From Bordetella parapertussis (GTDB lineage: Bacteria > Pseudomonadota > Gammaproteobacteria > Burkholderiales > Burkholderiaceae_B): a stretch of DNA of 17,301 nucleotides. Position 1 is the stretch's first letter, and each line of letters starts with the position of its first letter. Location of the stretch: contig CALQNE010000038.1 in the NCBI GenBank assembly GCA_943331855.1, positions 1-17,301 on the forward strand, written 5' to 3'. Positions 6,444 through 14,654 of the stretch are shown here, one piece after another. A program made the translations under genes and the position numbers. Below the pieces are notes generated by a model, which saw only the letters and a list, made by a program, of their open reading frames with translations, had not been told where the DNA came from and searched no databases.

Positions 6444-8297
6444 TTACAGACTAAAACGAGTGCGAATGGACTGTTCAATCCCTGTTGCATCTAACCCGAC
6501 ACTGGCCAGCAAGGCGCCCTGCTCACCATGATCGATAAAACGGTCTGGCAAACCAAGCTGTAATAGTGGGCAGGCCATCCCCGCCCCGGCAAGTGCCTCA
6601 GCTACCGCGCTTCCGGCCCCTCCCATGATCGCGCCCTCTTCGAGTGTGACCAGACCAACGTGCGATGCGGCCAACTCAAGAACCAAGTTCACATCAAGCG
6701 GCTTCACAAACCGCATGTCCGCAACCGTTAGGTTGAGCGCCTCAGCAACCTTCAGGGCCGCCGGCAAGAGTGTGCCGAAGACCAAGATTGCAATTTTTTC
6801 GCCTTTTTTACGTATGACGCCACGACCCAGCTCAACGACAGAGAGATCTGCCTGCGGCACTGCACCGACGCCTGCGCCACGGGGATAGCGCACTGCAGCT
6901 GGACCCGGATGTTGATAACAGGTCGACAGTAAAAGGCGCGCTTCGCATTCATCAGAAGGCGTGGCCACAACCATATTCGGGATACACCTCATAAACGCAA
7001 TATCGTAATTGCCGGCGTGGGTGGCGCCATCGGCCCCAACCAAACCAGCTCGATCAAGTGCAAAGGTCACATCTAAATTTTGCAAAGCCACGTCATGAAT
7101 CATCTGATCGTAGCCGCGTTGCAAAAAGGTCGAATAAATCGCGACCACGGGCTTTTGCCCCTCGCAGGCCAGACCGGCTGCGAACGTTACGGCATGCTGC
7201 TCGGCAATCCCGACATCGAAATAGCGCTTCGGAAACCGACGCTCAAACTCCACCATGCCACTGCCCTCGCGCATGGCCGGCGTAATCCCGACTAGACGTT
7301 GGTCGAGCGCAGCCATGTCGCACAGCCAGGCGCCAAAAACCTGGGTAAAAGTCGTTTTGGGTATTGAGGCAGGCTTTTGAATGCCCACTGCCGGATCGAA
7401 TTTTCCGGGCCCGTGATACAGCACAGGATCGGCCTCGGCTAATTTGTACCCTTGACCTTTTTTGGTGACCACGTGCAAAAATTGCGGCCCTTTGAGCGCG
7501 CGCATGTTTTGCAGCGTTGGAATCAGTGAGTCGAGATCATGTCCGTCAATGGGGCCAACATAGTTAAAACCCATCTCTTCAAACAAGGTCGCGGGCGTCA
7601 CCATACCTTTAGCATGCTCTTCAAAACGGCGCGCTAACTCAAGCACCGGCGGCATATGTTGCAACACTGAGCGCCCCACGTTTTTTGCCGCTGCATAAAA
7701 CTGCCCTGACATTAAACGCGCAAGATACCGATTAAGTGCCCCGACTGGTGGCGAAATCGACATATCGTTATCGTTGAGAATCACCAATAAATTAATGTCT
7801 GGGGTCACCCCCGCATTATTCATGGCCTCAAACGCCATTCCGGCTGACATCGAGCCATCACCGATCACCGCAATATGTTGGCGCGAAACACCCCCATTAC
7901 GCGAAGCGACCGCCATGCCTAGCGCTGCAGAAATCGATGTTGAAGAATGCGCTGTGCCAAAGGCGTCGTACTCAGATTCGCTGCGCTTTGGAAAACCAGA
8001 GATACCACCGAACTGGCGCAACGTGCTCATGCCGGCTTTACGTCCGGTCAAAATCTTGTGGGGATACGACTGATGGCCCACATCCCAAATAATGCGATCA
8101 TGCGGCGTGTCGTAGACGTAATGCAGCGCAACCGTCAGTTCGACCGTGCCCAGGTTCGACGACAAATGCCCCCCTGTTCGCGATACCGAGTCAAGCACAA
8201 ACGCGCGCAGTTCATCCGCCAGTTTTCTGAGCGTGCGCTTATCAAGAGACTTGAGGTCGGCTGGAGACTTTATACGGTCAAGCAAATCGGTCGGCAT
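6444..8297 (-). CDS. dxs: 1-deoxy-D-xylulose-5-phosphate synthase
   Basis: Dxs condenses pyruvate and glyceraldehyde 3-phosphate to DXP, the entry step of the MEP isoprenoid pathway and a precursor for thiamine and pyridoxal phosphate. The protein is 617 residues, full length. The N-terminal thiamine-diphosphate domain shows [11 protein letters not shown] (40-50), [11 protein letters not shown] (71-81), [10 protein letters not shown] (114-123), [13 protein letters not shown] (146-158) and LNDNDMSIS (174-182). The transketolase-like pyrimidine domain begins near residue 315 and carries GIAEQHAV with the catalytic-type E366, then [15 protein letters not shown] and DRAG. The C-terminal domain is present. 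It lies downstream of ispA with a 38-bp gap, in the common xseB-ispA-dxs order. The ATG at 8297 has no obvious Shine-Dalgarno, but the N-terminus aligns with the family. Confidence 0.98.
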   Translation of the reverse strand: MPTDLLDRIKSPADLKSLDKRTLRKLADELRAFVLDSVSRTGGHLSSNLGTVELTVALHYVYDTPHDRIIWDVGHQSYPHKILTGRKAGMSTLRQFGGISGFPKRSESEYDAFGTAHSSTSISAALGMAVASRNGGVSRQHIAVIGDGSMSAGMAFEAMNNAGVTPDINLLVILNDNDMSISPPVGALNRYLARLMSGQFYAAAKNVGRSVLQHMPPVLELARRFEEHAKGMVTPATLFEEMGFNYVGPIDGHDLDSLIPTLQNMRALKGPQFLHVVTKKGQGYKLAEADPVLYHGPGKFDPAVGIQKPASIPKTTFTQVFGAWLCDMAALDQRLVGITPAMREGSGMVEFERRFPKRYFDVGIAEQHAVTFAAGLACEGQKPVVAIYSTFLQRGYDQMIHDVALQNLDVTFALDRAGLVGADGATHAGNYDIAFMRCIPNMVVATPSDECEARLLLSTCYQHPGPAAVRYPRGAGVGAVPQADLSVVELGRGVIRKKGEKIAILVFGTLLPAALKVAEALNLTVADMRFVKPLDVNLVLELAASHVGLVTLEEGAIMGGAGSAVAEALAGAGMACPLLQLGLPDRFIDHGEQGALLASVGLDATGIEQSIRTRFSL

Positions 8298-8335
8298 AGG
8301 GTGGTTAAGTTATACAAAAAAACATCGCGAGTATT

Positions 8336-9259
8336 TTAATGATCTCGCAAAACGATAAAGTCGGCTAAACCCGCAAGCAAACGGGCCGATGCACCAAAAG
8401 GACGCAACGCAGCCAACGCTTGCTGATGTAACTGCGCAGCAAAGTCACGCGCCTGCGTCAAGCCCATCAGTGTGACATAGGTTGGCTTATTGGCAACGGC
8501 GTCTTTTCCAACAGTTTTACCCAACTTGACGCTATCTGCAGTCACGTCGAGCACATCATCGATCACCTGAAAGGCCAAGCCGATTGCGTCTGAATACGCG
8601 GTCAGGGCCTGACGCTGCGCAGCATTCGCGCCCCCCGCCAATCCGCCCAGAGAAACGCTCGCGGCAAGCAGCGCCCCGGTTTTTAAAACATGCATCTGCT
8701 GTAAGGCGGGTTGGGTTAAGGTTTTACCGACACTATCTAAATCAATCGCTTGGCCACCCGCCATACCTAGACTACCCGCAGCGCGGGCCAAGTCCCGTGT
8801 GGCCTGCACAATCAACTCAGGTGCAATGGGCATTTGCGCCAGAAGATCAAAGGCCAGCGGCTGCAAGGCATCCCCGGCCAGCAAGGCCGTCGCCTCATCG
8901 TACTGCACATGAACGGTGGGTCGTCCCCGTCGCAAAACGTCGTCATCCATACACGGCAAATCATCATGTACGAGTGAATAAGCATGCACGAGCTCAACGG
9001 CCGCAGCCGCATAATCTTGTGCCAACAACGCGGACTGCGCCTGGTGCTGGTCTGACGACGCATCTGCGCAGGCCTGAGCTGCCGCAAATACCAACGCCGC
9101 GCGCACCCGCTTGCCACCACCTAGCACTGAATAGCGCATTGCCTGGTGCAAACGTGTCGGAATCAGATCTTCTTTAGGCAAGACTCGCGCCAAGATCTGC
9201 TCAACATGCTGTGCACGCTCAGCTAGCCAATGCGAAAACTCAACAACAGGGGCATTCAT
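8336..9259 (-). CDS. ispA: Farnesyl diphosphate synthase (short-chain polyprenyl synthase)
   Basis: IspA joins isopentenyl and dimethylallyl diphosphates into C10 and C15 prenyl chains, the precursors of undecaprenyl carriers and quinones. The protein is 307 residues from the chosen ATG. Motifs in order are GGGKRVRAAL, the first aspartate-rich motif HDDLPCMDDD with the two-residue insertion typical of bacterial FPP synthases, RRGRPTVH, GMAGGQAIDL, HVLKTGALL and the second aspartate motif QVIDDVLDVTAD. A longer version would start at TTG (9263-9265), two codons upstream and overlapping the xseB stop. The ATG at 9259 is preferred by codon strength and leaves a 2-bp gap to xseB, so translation is probably coupled. 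Geranyl or geranylgeranyl specificity cannot be excluded, but context favours FPP. Confidence 0.95.
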   Translation of the reverse strand: MNAPVVEFSHWLAERAQHVEQILARVLPKEDLIPTRLHQAMRYSVLGGGKRVRAALVFAAAQACADASSDQHQAQSALLAQDYAAAAVELVHAYSLVHDDLPCMDDDVLRRGRPTVHVQYDEATALLAGDALQPLAFDLLAQMPIAPELIVQATRDLARAAGSLGMAGGQAIDLDSVGKTLTQPALQQMHVLKTGALLAASVSLGGLAGGANAAQRQALTAYSDAIGLAFQVIDDVLDVTADSVKLGKTVGKDAVANKPTYVTLMGLTQARDFAAQLHQQALAALRPFGASARLLAGLADFIVLRDH

Positions 9260-9261
9260 GA

Positions 9262-9540
9262 TCAATCAGGGTCCACGCCTTCAAAGGGTCGAAGCATCCC
9301 CGCCTCAAGCACCTTGACTTGTTGTTCGGCCTGCGAAAGCTTTTGCTGACAAAATCGTGTCAAAGCAGCCCCACGCGCATAGGCGGCCAAAGACTGTTCA
9401 AGCGCAAGCGAGCCTGACTCCATCGTTGCAACCAGGGCCTCAAGCTCAGCGAGTGCTGTCTCAAAATCTTGCGGCAAGGTCGAATCAGCCTCAGCTGAGG
9501 TCGCGGCCAGACTCGTTGGTGTTTTGTTAGCCTTCGTCAA
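9262..9540 (-). CDS. xseB: Exodeoxyribonuclease VII small subunit
   Basis: The protein is 92 residues. The conserved XseB core DFETALAELEALVATMESG begins near residue 25 and is followed by LEQSLAAYARGAALTRFCQQKL, a two-helix hairpin. XseB combines with the large subunit XseA to form a nuclease that degrades single-stranded DNA. The N-terminal 23 residues are a variable Ala/Thr-rich extension. The start is TTG (9538-9540), supported by a good Shine-Dalgarno, GGAG (9547-9550), 6 bases upstream. No ATG or GTG occurs before the conserved core. It is the first gene of the xseB-ispA-dxs run, and its leader shares a divergent control region with the Rieske gene. Confidence 0.95.
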   Translation of the reverse strand: MTKANKTPTSLAATSAEADSTLPQDFETALAELEALVATMESGSLALEQSLAAYARGAALTRFCQQKLSQAEQQVKVLEAGMLRPFEGVDPD

Positions 9541-9592
9541 GCGATACTCCAGAGACGGACTGCCCGCCCAGGTTAAATAGATGTAAACCCCA

Positions 9593-9633
9593 ATTGTACG
9601 AGATGATCTGGGGTGAAGACCTTGAGGTACAAT
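9593..9633. promoter_or_regulatory. Divergent control region between xseB and the Rieske gene
   Basis: ATTGTAC (9593-9599) and GTACAAT (9627-9633) form a 7-bp inverted repeat separated by 27 bp. Each arm contains TACAAT, a five-of-six -10 match, facing outward: on the minus strand toward xseB and on the plus strand toward the Rieske gene. Both lack a good -35 at 16-18 bp, so activator dependence or coincidence is possible. A further imperfect dyad (9571-9589) with outer arms GGTT and AACC lies in the xseB leader. Confidence 0.4.
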
Positions 9634-9647
9634 GGATCTTTAAGGTT

Positions 9648-9664
9648 AATCGGCCAAACCGATT
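9648..9664 (+). promoter_or_regulatory. First leader hairpin upstream of the Rieske gene
   Basis: AATCGG (9648-9653) pairs with CCGATT (9659-9664) around a 5-nt loop and is followed by TTTCTTC. ACCGAT (9658-9663), within the 3' arm and loop, can instead pair with ATCGGT (9706-9711) just after the downstream terminator, so the leader has two mutually exclusive folds. Confidence 0.4.
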
Positions 9665-9673
9665 TTTCTTCGC

Positions 9674-9705
9674 GCCAGAACGGTACGTTCCGTCCTGGCT
9701 TTTTT
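9674..9705 (+). terminator. Intrinsic terminator inside the Rieske gene leader (attenuator candidate)
   Basis: GCCAG (9674-9678) pairs with CTGGC (9695-9699), and ACGG (9680-9683) pairs with CCGT (9690-9693). They are separated by one A/C mismatch, with a 6-nt loop, and the stem is followed by six Ts (9700-9705). It is oriented on the plus strand and ends 18 bp before the Rieske ATG and 8 bp before its GGAGG Shine-Dalgarno. No plus-strand gene lies upstream for it to terminate, so attenuation of the Rieske transcript is the simplest reading. Confidence 0.7.
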
Positions 9706-9723
9706 ATCGGTGCGGAGGGAATC

Positions 9724-10878
9724 ATGACCGACATAGGTCGGATGGCGCAGTTGGCGCCCGCTCGTACCCAGCTTGCCGTCGATACATATTTTGACCAGGC
9801 CCGCTTTGAGCGCGAGCAAAAACGTATTTTTGAGCAGTTTTCGCGTTATGTGGGCCACCAAAAGGGTGTCCCTCAACCCGGAGACTGGCGTAGCCTTTCT
9901 CATGAAAATAACGGGCGGGTTCTGGTTCGCGGCCAAAATGGCGTCGAACTGCTTTCTAACGTCTGCCGTCATCGCCAAGCCTTGATGCTTGGTGGAGAAA
10001 CCGGTAACGTCACCGGTCACAGCAATACCCATGGCAATCTTATGGGTACCGGGGGCAACATCGTATGCCCTCTGCATCGCTGGACCTATGACAAGCAAGG
10101 GCAATTGTTGGGTGCACCCCATTTCGACAGCATGCCCTGCTTAAATCTTGAACGCTTTCCAATTAAAGACTGCCATGGGCTGTTATTCGAAGGGCCGCGC
10201 GACCCCTTGGCCGATATCGGGCGCCTGTTCAAGCGTCCAGAGTTTGATTTGTCAGACTACGTGCTGGATCACGTTGAGGTGCATCCCTGCCATTACAACT
10301 GGAAAACCTTTATCGAGGTTTACCTTGAGGATTACCACGTGGCGCCGTTTCATCCCGGCTTAGGTCACTTCGTGACCTGCGATGATCTTTCCTGGGAGTT
10401 CACCGAGCAATACAGTATGCAGCGCGTGGGCGTTCACCGCGCACTCTCTGCGCCCGGCTCGCCCGCCTATAAGGTTTGGCATGACAAGCTCTTAGCGTTT
10501 CGTCAAGGTCGGGCTCCCGACTTTGGTGCGGTCTGGGTGACCTATTTTCCTACGCACATGATCGAGCTTTATCCTCATGTGGCGGTTCAGTCGACCCTTT
10601 ACCCAAAATCACCTACAGAAACCGTCAATATCGTTGAGTTTTATTACCCTGAAGAAATCGCACTATTTGAGCGTGAATTTGTCGAGGCACAACGCGAGGC
10701 CTATATGGAAACCGCCGTTGAAGATGACGAAATCGCCGAGCGCATGGATGCCGGCCGGGCCGCGCTCTTAGCGCGTGGCGCTTTCGAAACAGGCCCTTAT
10801 CAGTCGCCTATGGAAGACGGCATGCAACACTTTCACGAGTGGTATCGCAAGGCCATGAACGAAACCGAGAACTTTTAA
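9724..10878 (+). CDS. Rieske [2Fe-2S] non-haem iron oxygenase, alpha-subunit type
   Basis: The protein is 384 residues from the ATG at 9724, which has a strong GGAGGG just upstream. An in-frame ATG at 9613 would translate through the leader hairpins and is rejected. The N-terminal Rieske domain has C81-R-H83 and C115-P-L-H118. The 31 residues between the two ligand pairs are well above the usual 15-17. The added stretch is Gly/Asn/His-rich. The catalytic domain carries YLEDYHVAPFHPGL, giving mononuclear-iron ligands H205 and H210 and a bridging-type E202. AVEDDE (331-336) can supply the third, acidic ligand. Glutamate rather than aspartate three residues before the first histidine resembles the choline/carnitine monooxygenase branch. 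No reductase or ferredoxin gene is adjacent. The substrate is unknown; position beside isoprenoid genes may be only historical. Confidence 0.88.
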   Translation: MTDIGRMAQLAPARTQLAVDTYFDQARFEREQKRIFEQFSRYVGHQKGVPQPGDWRSLSHENNGRVLVRGQNGVELLSNVCRHRQALMLGGETGNVTGHSNTHGNLMGTGGNIVCPLHRWTYDKQGQLLGAPHFDSMPCLNLERFPIKDCHGLLFEGPRDPLADIGRLFKRPEFDLSDYVLDHVEVHPCHYNWKTFIEVYLEDYHVAPFHPGLGHFVTCDDLSWEFTEQYSMQRVGVHRALSAPGSPAYKVWHDKLLAFRQGRAPDFGAVWVTYFPTHMIELYPHVAVQSTLYPKSPTETVNIVEFYYPEEIALFEREFVEAQREAYMETAVEDDEIAERMDAGRAALLARGAFETGPYQSPMEDGMQHFHEWYRKAMNETENF

Positions 10879-10902
10879 TCCAAAGGTTTGTCCAACGATT
10901 TA

Positions 10903-10938
10903 GGCAATGCGTCTAGTTCATTAAACGCCGCCCTTTTT
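10903..10938 (+). terminator. Probable terminator after the Rieske gene
   Basis: GCGT (10909-10912) pairs with ACGC (10925-10928), and GGC (10903-10905) with GCC (10930-10932) across a small internal loop. CTTTTT follows. The stem is imperfect, so strength is uncertain. The 108-bp gap to htpX also has a weak TTAAAA-N17-TATACC promoter candidate at 10948-10976. Confidence 0.35.
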
Positions 10939-10986
10939 GAATGACTTAAAACCCTTTAACTCACTTTTTATACCCTTAAAAAGACC

Positions 10987-11868
10987 ATGAAACGAATTAT
11001 TCTTTTTTTACTCACTAACCTTGCGGTCATGCTGGTGCTCAGCGCCACCTTAAGTATTTTGGGTGTCAATCGTTTTATGACCGAGCAAGGGCTTAACCTT
11101 CCGATGCTGCTCGTGTTTTCGGGTATTGTTGGCTTCACTGGGGCCATCTTCTCGTTGCTGATTAGCAAGCCGATGGCTAAGTGGAGCACCGGCGCGCGCG
11201 TGATTAATCCACAAGCGCCTAGCGGCGCTAAAGAGCAATGGCTCGTGGAGACCGTTCATCAACTGGCCGATCGCGCGGGAATTGGTCGCCCTGAAGTTGC
11301 CATTTATGAGGGTGAACCTAATGCCTTTGCAACTGGGGCCTTTCGCAACGAATCACTCGTCGCCGTTTCAACGGGCCTGCTCGACAGCATGACCGAAGAA
11401 GAGGTGTCGGCCGTACTGGCTCACGAAGTCGCACACATCGCAAACGGCGACATGATCACGCTGACGTTGATTCAGGGTGTGGTCAACACCTTTGTTGTCT
11501 TTTTAGCGCGTATCGTTGGCTACTTCGTCGACCGCGTTATCTTAAAAAATGACAAGGGAACGGGCCTGGGCTACTACGCTACGGTCATCGTTTGCGAAAT
11601 CGCCTTTGGAATCGCTGCGAGCCTGATCGTCGCATGGTTTTCACGTCAGCGCGAATATCGTGCAGATGCGGGCTCGGCTTCTCTGCTGAGTTCACGCGAG
11701 CCTATGATTCGCGCGTTAGCGCGACTCGGTGGCCTGACGCCTGGCGAGTTGCCAAAAAGCATTGCCGCATCGGGGATCAGTGGCGGCGCTAGTATTAGCG
11801 CCATGTTTGCGACACATCCTCCAATTAATGCGCGCATTAATGCCTTACAAAACCTGCGCGTCAGTTAA
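10987..11868 (+). CDS. htpX: Membrane zinc metalloprotease HtpX
   Basis: The protein is 293 residues, normal for HtpX, an inner-membrane M48 protease that degrades misfolded membrane proteins alongside FtsH. It starts [20 protein letters not shown]. Predicted membrane segments lie near 4-24, 38-60, 160-182 and 194-218. The cytosolic zinc site HEVAH (146-150) supplies H146, E147 and H150. The third ligand E223 lies in [11 protein letters not shown]. The end segment [14 protein letters not shown] is typical of the family. It stands alone between the Rieske gene and a bidirectional terminator. HtpX genes are heat-shock or envelope-stress controlled in some bacteria, but I could not find a convincing sigma-32 site upstream. 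No clear Shine-Dalgarno precedes the ATG. Confidence 0.97.
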   Translation: MKRIILFLLTNLAVMLVLSATLSILGVNRFMTEQGLNLPMLLVFSGIVGFTGAIFSLLISKPMAKWSTGARVINPQAPSGAKEQWLVETVHQLADRAGIGRPEVAIYEGEPNAFATGAFRNESLVAVSTGLLDSMTEEEVSAVLAHEVAHIANGDMITLTLIQGVVNTFVVFLARIVGYFVDRVILKNDKGTGLGYYATVIVCEIAFGIAASLIVAWFSRQREYRADAGSASLLSSREPMIRALARLGGLTPGELPKSIAASGISGGASISAMFATHPPINARINALQNLRVS

Positions 11869-11888
11869 TTCGTCTAACCATACGCATT

Positions 11889-11922
11889 AAAAAATATAGC
11901 CCCTCATTGGGGCTATATTTTT
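11889..11922. terminator. Bidirectional terminator between htpX and polA
   Basis: TATAGCCCC (11895-11903) pairs with GGGGCTATA (11909-11917) around a 5-nt loop. A run of As precedes (11889-11894) and a run of Ts follows (11918-11922), so the element works on either strand. It lies 20 bp beyond the htpX stop and 11 bp beyond the polA stop. Confidence 0.92.
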
Positions 11923-11933
11923 ATCTTTCAAGT

Positions 11934-14654
11934 CTAATGCGCCTGCTCCCAGTTCGGGCCTACACCCACCTCGGCTACCAGCGGTACGCGCAAGCTTGCC
12001 ACATCGCACATTAAGCCAGGCAGATTCTCTTTGATTTGCTCAATCTCAGACACAGGCACATCTAACACTAATTCGTCATGCACCTGCATCACCATTTTTG
12101 TTTGTAGCTTTTCGTGCGCCAACCAATTCTGCACCGCCACCATTGCGAGCTTGATCAGATCAGCTGCTGTTCCTTGCATCGGCGCATTAATAGCAGCGCG
12201 TTCAGCGCCGGCTCGTCGAGCCCCTGCGGCATTAATATCTGCCAACCACAAGCGTCGACCAAAGACGGTTTCAACATATCCTTGCGCATGCGCCAGCGTG
12301 CGCGTCTCAGCCATATATTGCGCAACCCCCGGATAACGCGCAAAGTAGCGATCGATATACGATTGTGCCGCGTCGCGCGTGATCCCTAAATTACTGGCTA
12401 GGCCAAACGCACCCATGCCGTAAATCAAACCGAAATTAATCGCCTTCGCTGCACGACGCTGGTCTGAAGAAACATCTTGCAGGCCAACACCAAACACCTC
12501 AGAAGCAGTTGCCTTGTGAATATCTTCACCTGCCGCGAACGCACGCTGCAGATTGGCATCGTTTGATACATGGGCCATCACACGAAGTTCAATCTGCGAG
12601 TAGTCGGCCGAGATGATGACACCGTTAGTCGCCACAAACGCTTCACGCACGCGACGACCTGCCTCTGAGCGCACGGGTATGTTCTGCAAGTTCGGCTCTG
12701 ATGAAGCCAAGCGGCCAGTGATCACAGCCGCCTGCGCGTAGTGGGTATGCACCCGTCCCGTCGCAGCATTGACCATCTTGGGCAACTTGTCGGTGTAGGT
12801 CGATTTCAGTTTTGCGAGCCCACGATATTCAAGTAGCACCTGCGGCAAGGGATAATCTTCGGCGAGCTTTGTCAAAACATCTTCATCGGTCGAGGGCGCA
12901 CCACCGGGGGTTTTTCGAACAACCGGCAATTTCATCTTATTAAATAGAATTTCGCCAAGCTGTTTGGGCGAGTTCAGATTAAACGGCTGCTCGGCAATCG
13001 TATAGGCCCGTTGTTCGAGTGTGAGCAACTCTTGGCCAAGCACATGGCTTTGTCGACCAAGCTCTGCTGAGTCAATCATGACCCCGTTGCGCTCGATCTC
13101 AAACAACACACGTGATACTAGAATTTCAAGTTGATAAATGTATTCGAGCGGCGCTTGCGCTCTCACCTGCTCACGCAACACATTGTGTAAGCGCAAGGTG
13201 AAATCAGCGTCCTCGCAGGCATAGTGGGTGGCTCGCTCAAGATCCACTTCATCGAAGCCAATTTGATGCGCCCCTTTGCCACACAACTGCTCGTAAGAGG
13301 TTCCTTTAATCCCCAAGCAGCGCAGGCAAAGATCCTCAAGCCCAACGCCACGATGCGACTCGAGCACATAGGCCTGCAACATGGTGTCATCCGCGACGCC
13401 ACGTAAATCAATCCCTTCGTTCGCAAATACATGGGTATCGTACTTTGCGTGATGCAACAGCTTGGTTGGACGCGGATCTTCGAGCCACGCTTTCATCCGA
13501 GCTAACACTTCAGCGCGCGGCAATTGGTCTTGCGCATCGGCGCCACGGTGCGCCACCGGGATATAACAAGCGACACCAGGCTCAACAGATAAAGAAATGC
13601 CGACTAAACGCGCCAACATCGAATCCAGCGAGGTGGTTTCCGTATCTAGCGCGACGCAGGAGGCAACAGACACGCGTGCCAACCATGCGTCGAGCGTGGC
13701 CCAATCCGTCACCATCTGATAATCAATCTGCTCAGGTGCGGCCGGACGCACAACTTCTGCTGCCACACGGTTATCGCCAGTCGGCACGCGTGTTGGCTCA
13801 CCGGTTAACTCACGCAGCCATGACTTGAAACCATAGCGTTCAAATAAGCCAGTCAAAATCTCTTTATCATGTGGCTGCGGGGCAAGCGCCTCAATATCAG
13901 CGAGCTCTGCCTCTAGCTCACAATCTGTTTTGATGGTTAAAAGTTCGCGCGTTAAAGTAAATTGACTGATCGCCGCGCGCAAATTTTCTCCTGCAACACC
14001 TTTGATTTCGGCCGAACGTTCAACGAGTGTTTCAATCGAACCAAATTCATCGATCCACTTGGCCGCGGTTTTTGGCCCAACCTTTTGCACCCCCGGCACG
14101 TTATCAACGGTATCGCCAACCAGCATCAGATAATCAACAATTCGGTTGGGTGCCACACCAAATTTACGCACCACCCCCTCAGGGTTGAGCTCTTCATTTG
14201 ACATCGTGTTCACCAACGTGATGTGGCTCGTCACCAACTGCGCCAGGTCTTTATCACCGGTTGAAATGACTGTATGGATATCTTGCTCTTGCGCGCGTTG
14301 CGCCAGGGTACCGATGACATCATCGGCCTCAACACCAGGCACGCTCAACACAGCCCAACCCATGGCGCGAATGGCAGCATGAATCGGTTCAATCTGGCTT
14401 GCAAGCTCTTCGGGCATCGAGGGACGATGTGATTTATAGTCGGGGTATAAATCATCACGAAAGGTTTTGCCTCGCGCGTCAAATACGCAGGCAGCGTATT
14501 GTGCGGGGTAATCCAGTAAGATCCTACGCATCATGTTCACGACGCCGTAGATTGCCCCAGTAGGCTCGCCCTGCGCATTACGTAAATCGGGCATCGCATG
14601 AAACGCACGATACAGATAACTTGATCCATCGACGAGCAATAGGGTTTTTTTCAT
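11934..14654 (-). CDS. polA: DNA polymerase I
   Basis: The protein is 906 residues and carries all three activities, used in Okazaki fragment maturation and repair synthesis. The 5'-3' exonuclease domain (about 1-290) has LLVDGSSYLYRAFHA, the aspartate-rich GVEADDVIGTLA and GDKDLAQLV, and the helix-hairpin-helix region GDTVDNVPGVQKVGPKTA. The 3'-5' proofreading domain keeps its acidic residues: DTET (D337, E339), KYD (D406) and YACED (D482). The polymerase domain has motif A ADYSQIELR (D684), motif B RRAAKAINFGLIYG (K737) and motif C QVHDEL (D860). The ATG (14652-14654) shares the tetranucleotide CATG with the start codon of the divergent LOG-family gene, so polA's promoter and leader must lie inside that gene. 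No clear Shine-Dalgarno is visible. The start matches the conserved family N-terminus. Confidence 0.98.
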   Translation of the reverse strand: MKKTLLLVDGSSYLYRAFHAMPDLRNAQGEPTGAIYGVVNMMRRILLDYPAQYAACVFDARGKTFRDDLYPDYKSHRPSMPEELASQIEPIHAAIRAMGWAVLSVPGVEADDVIGTLAQRAQEQDIHTVISTGDKDLAQLVTSHITLVNTMSNEELNPEGVVRKFGVAPNRIVDYLMLVGDTVDNVPGVQKVGPKTAAKWIDEFGSIETLVERSAEIKGVAGENLRAAISQFTLTRELLTIKTDCELEAELADIEALAPQPHDKEILTGLFERYGFKSWLRELTGEPTRVPTGDNRVAAEVVRPAAPEQIDYQMVTDWATLDAWLARVSVASCVALDTETTSLDSMLARLVGISLSVEPGVACYIPVAHRGADAQDQLPRAEVLARMKAWLEDPRPTKLLHHAKYDTHVFANEGIDLRGVADDTMLQAYVLESHRGVGLEDLCLRCLGIKGTSYEQLCGKGAHQIGFDEVDLERATHYACEDADFTLRLHNVLREQVRAQAPLEYIYQLEILVSRVLFEIERNGVMIDSAELGRQSHVLGQELLTLEQRAYTIAEQPFNLNSPKQLGEILFNKMKLPVVRKTPGGAPSTDEDVLTKLAEDYPLPQVLLEYRGLAKLKSTYTDKLPKMVNAATGRVHTHYAQAAVITGRLASSEPNLQNIPVRSEAGRRVREAFVATNGVIISADYSQIELRVMAHVSNDANLQRAFAAGEDIHKATASEVFGVGLQDVSSDQRRAAKAINFGLIYGMGAFGLASNLGITRDAAQSYIDRYFARYPGVAQYMAETRTLAHAQGYVETVFGRRLWLADINAAGARRAGAERAAINAPMQGTAADLIKLAMVAVQNWLAHEKLQTKMVMQVHDELVLDVPVSEIEQIKENLPGLMCDVASLRVPLVAEVGVGPNWEQAH

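Noticed and set aside
8584..9177. 197-codon plus-strand open frame opposite ispA
   Set aside because: It is a long frame with Arg/Pro/His-rich, non-family sequence lying exactly antisense to the well-conserved ispA gene.
9674..9705. Guanidine-II (mini-ykkC) riboswitch in the Rieske leader
   Set aside because: That class needs two hairpins with ACGR terminal loops. Here ACGG is part of a stem and the first hairpin loop is CCAAA.
9613..9723. Longer Rieske protein starting at the ATG at 9613
   Set aside because: The extra 37 codons run through the leader hairpins and terminator and do not resemble the family. The ATG at 9724 has a strong GGAGGG site.
9646..10122. 158-codon minus-strand open frame opposite the Rieske gene start
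   Set aside because: It is antisense to conserved Rieske motifs and the leader hairpins, and shows no recognisable domain.
10930..10986. Sigma-32 heat-shock promoter upstream of htpX
   Set aside because: CTTAAAA and nearby C-runs do not combine into CTTGAAA-N13-14-CCCCAT with acceptable spacing. Only a weak sigma-70-like pair is present.
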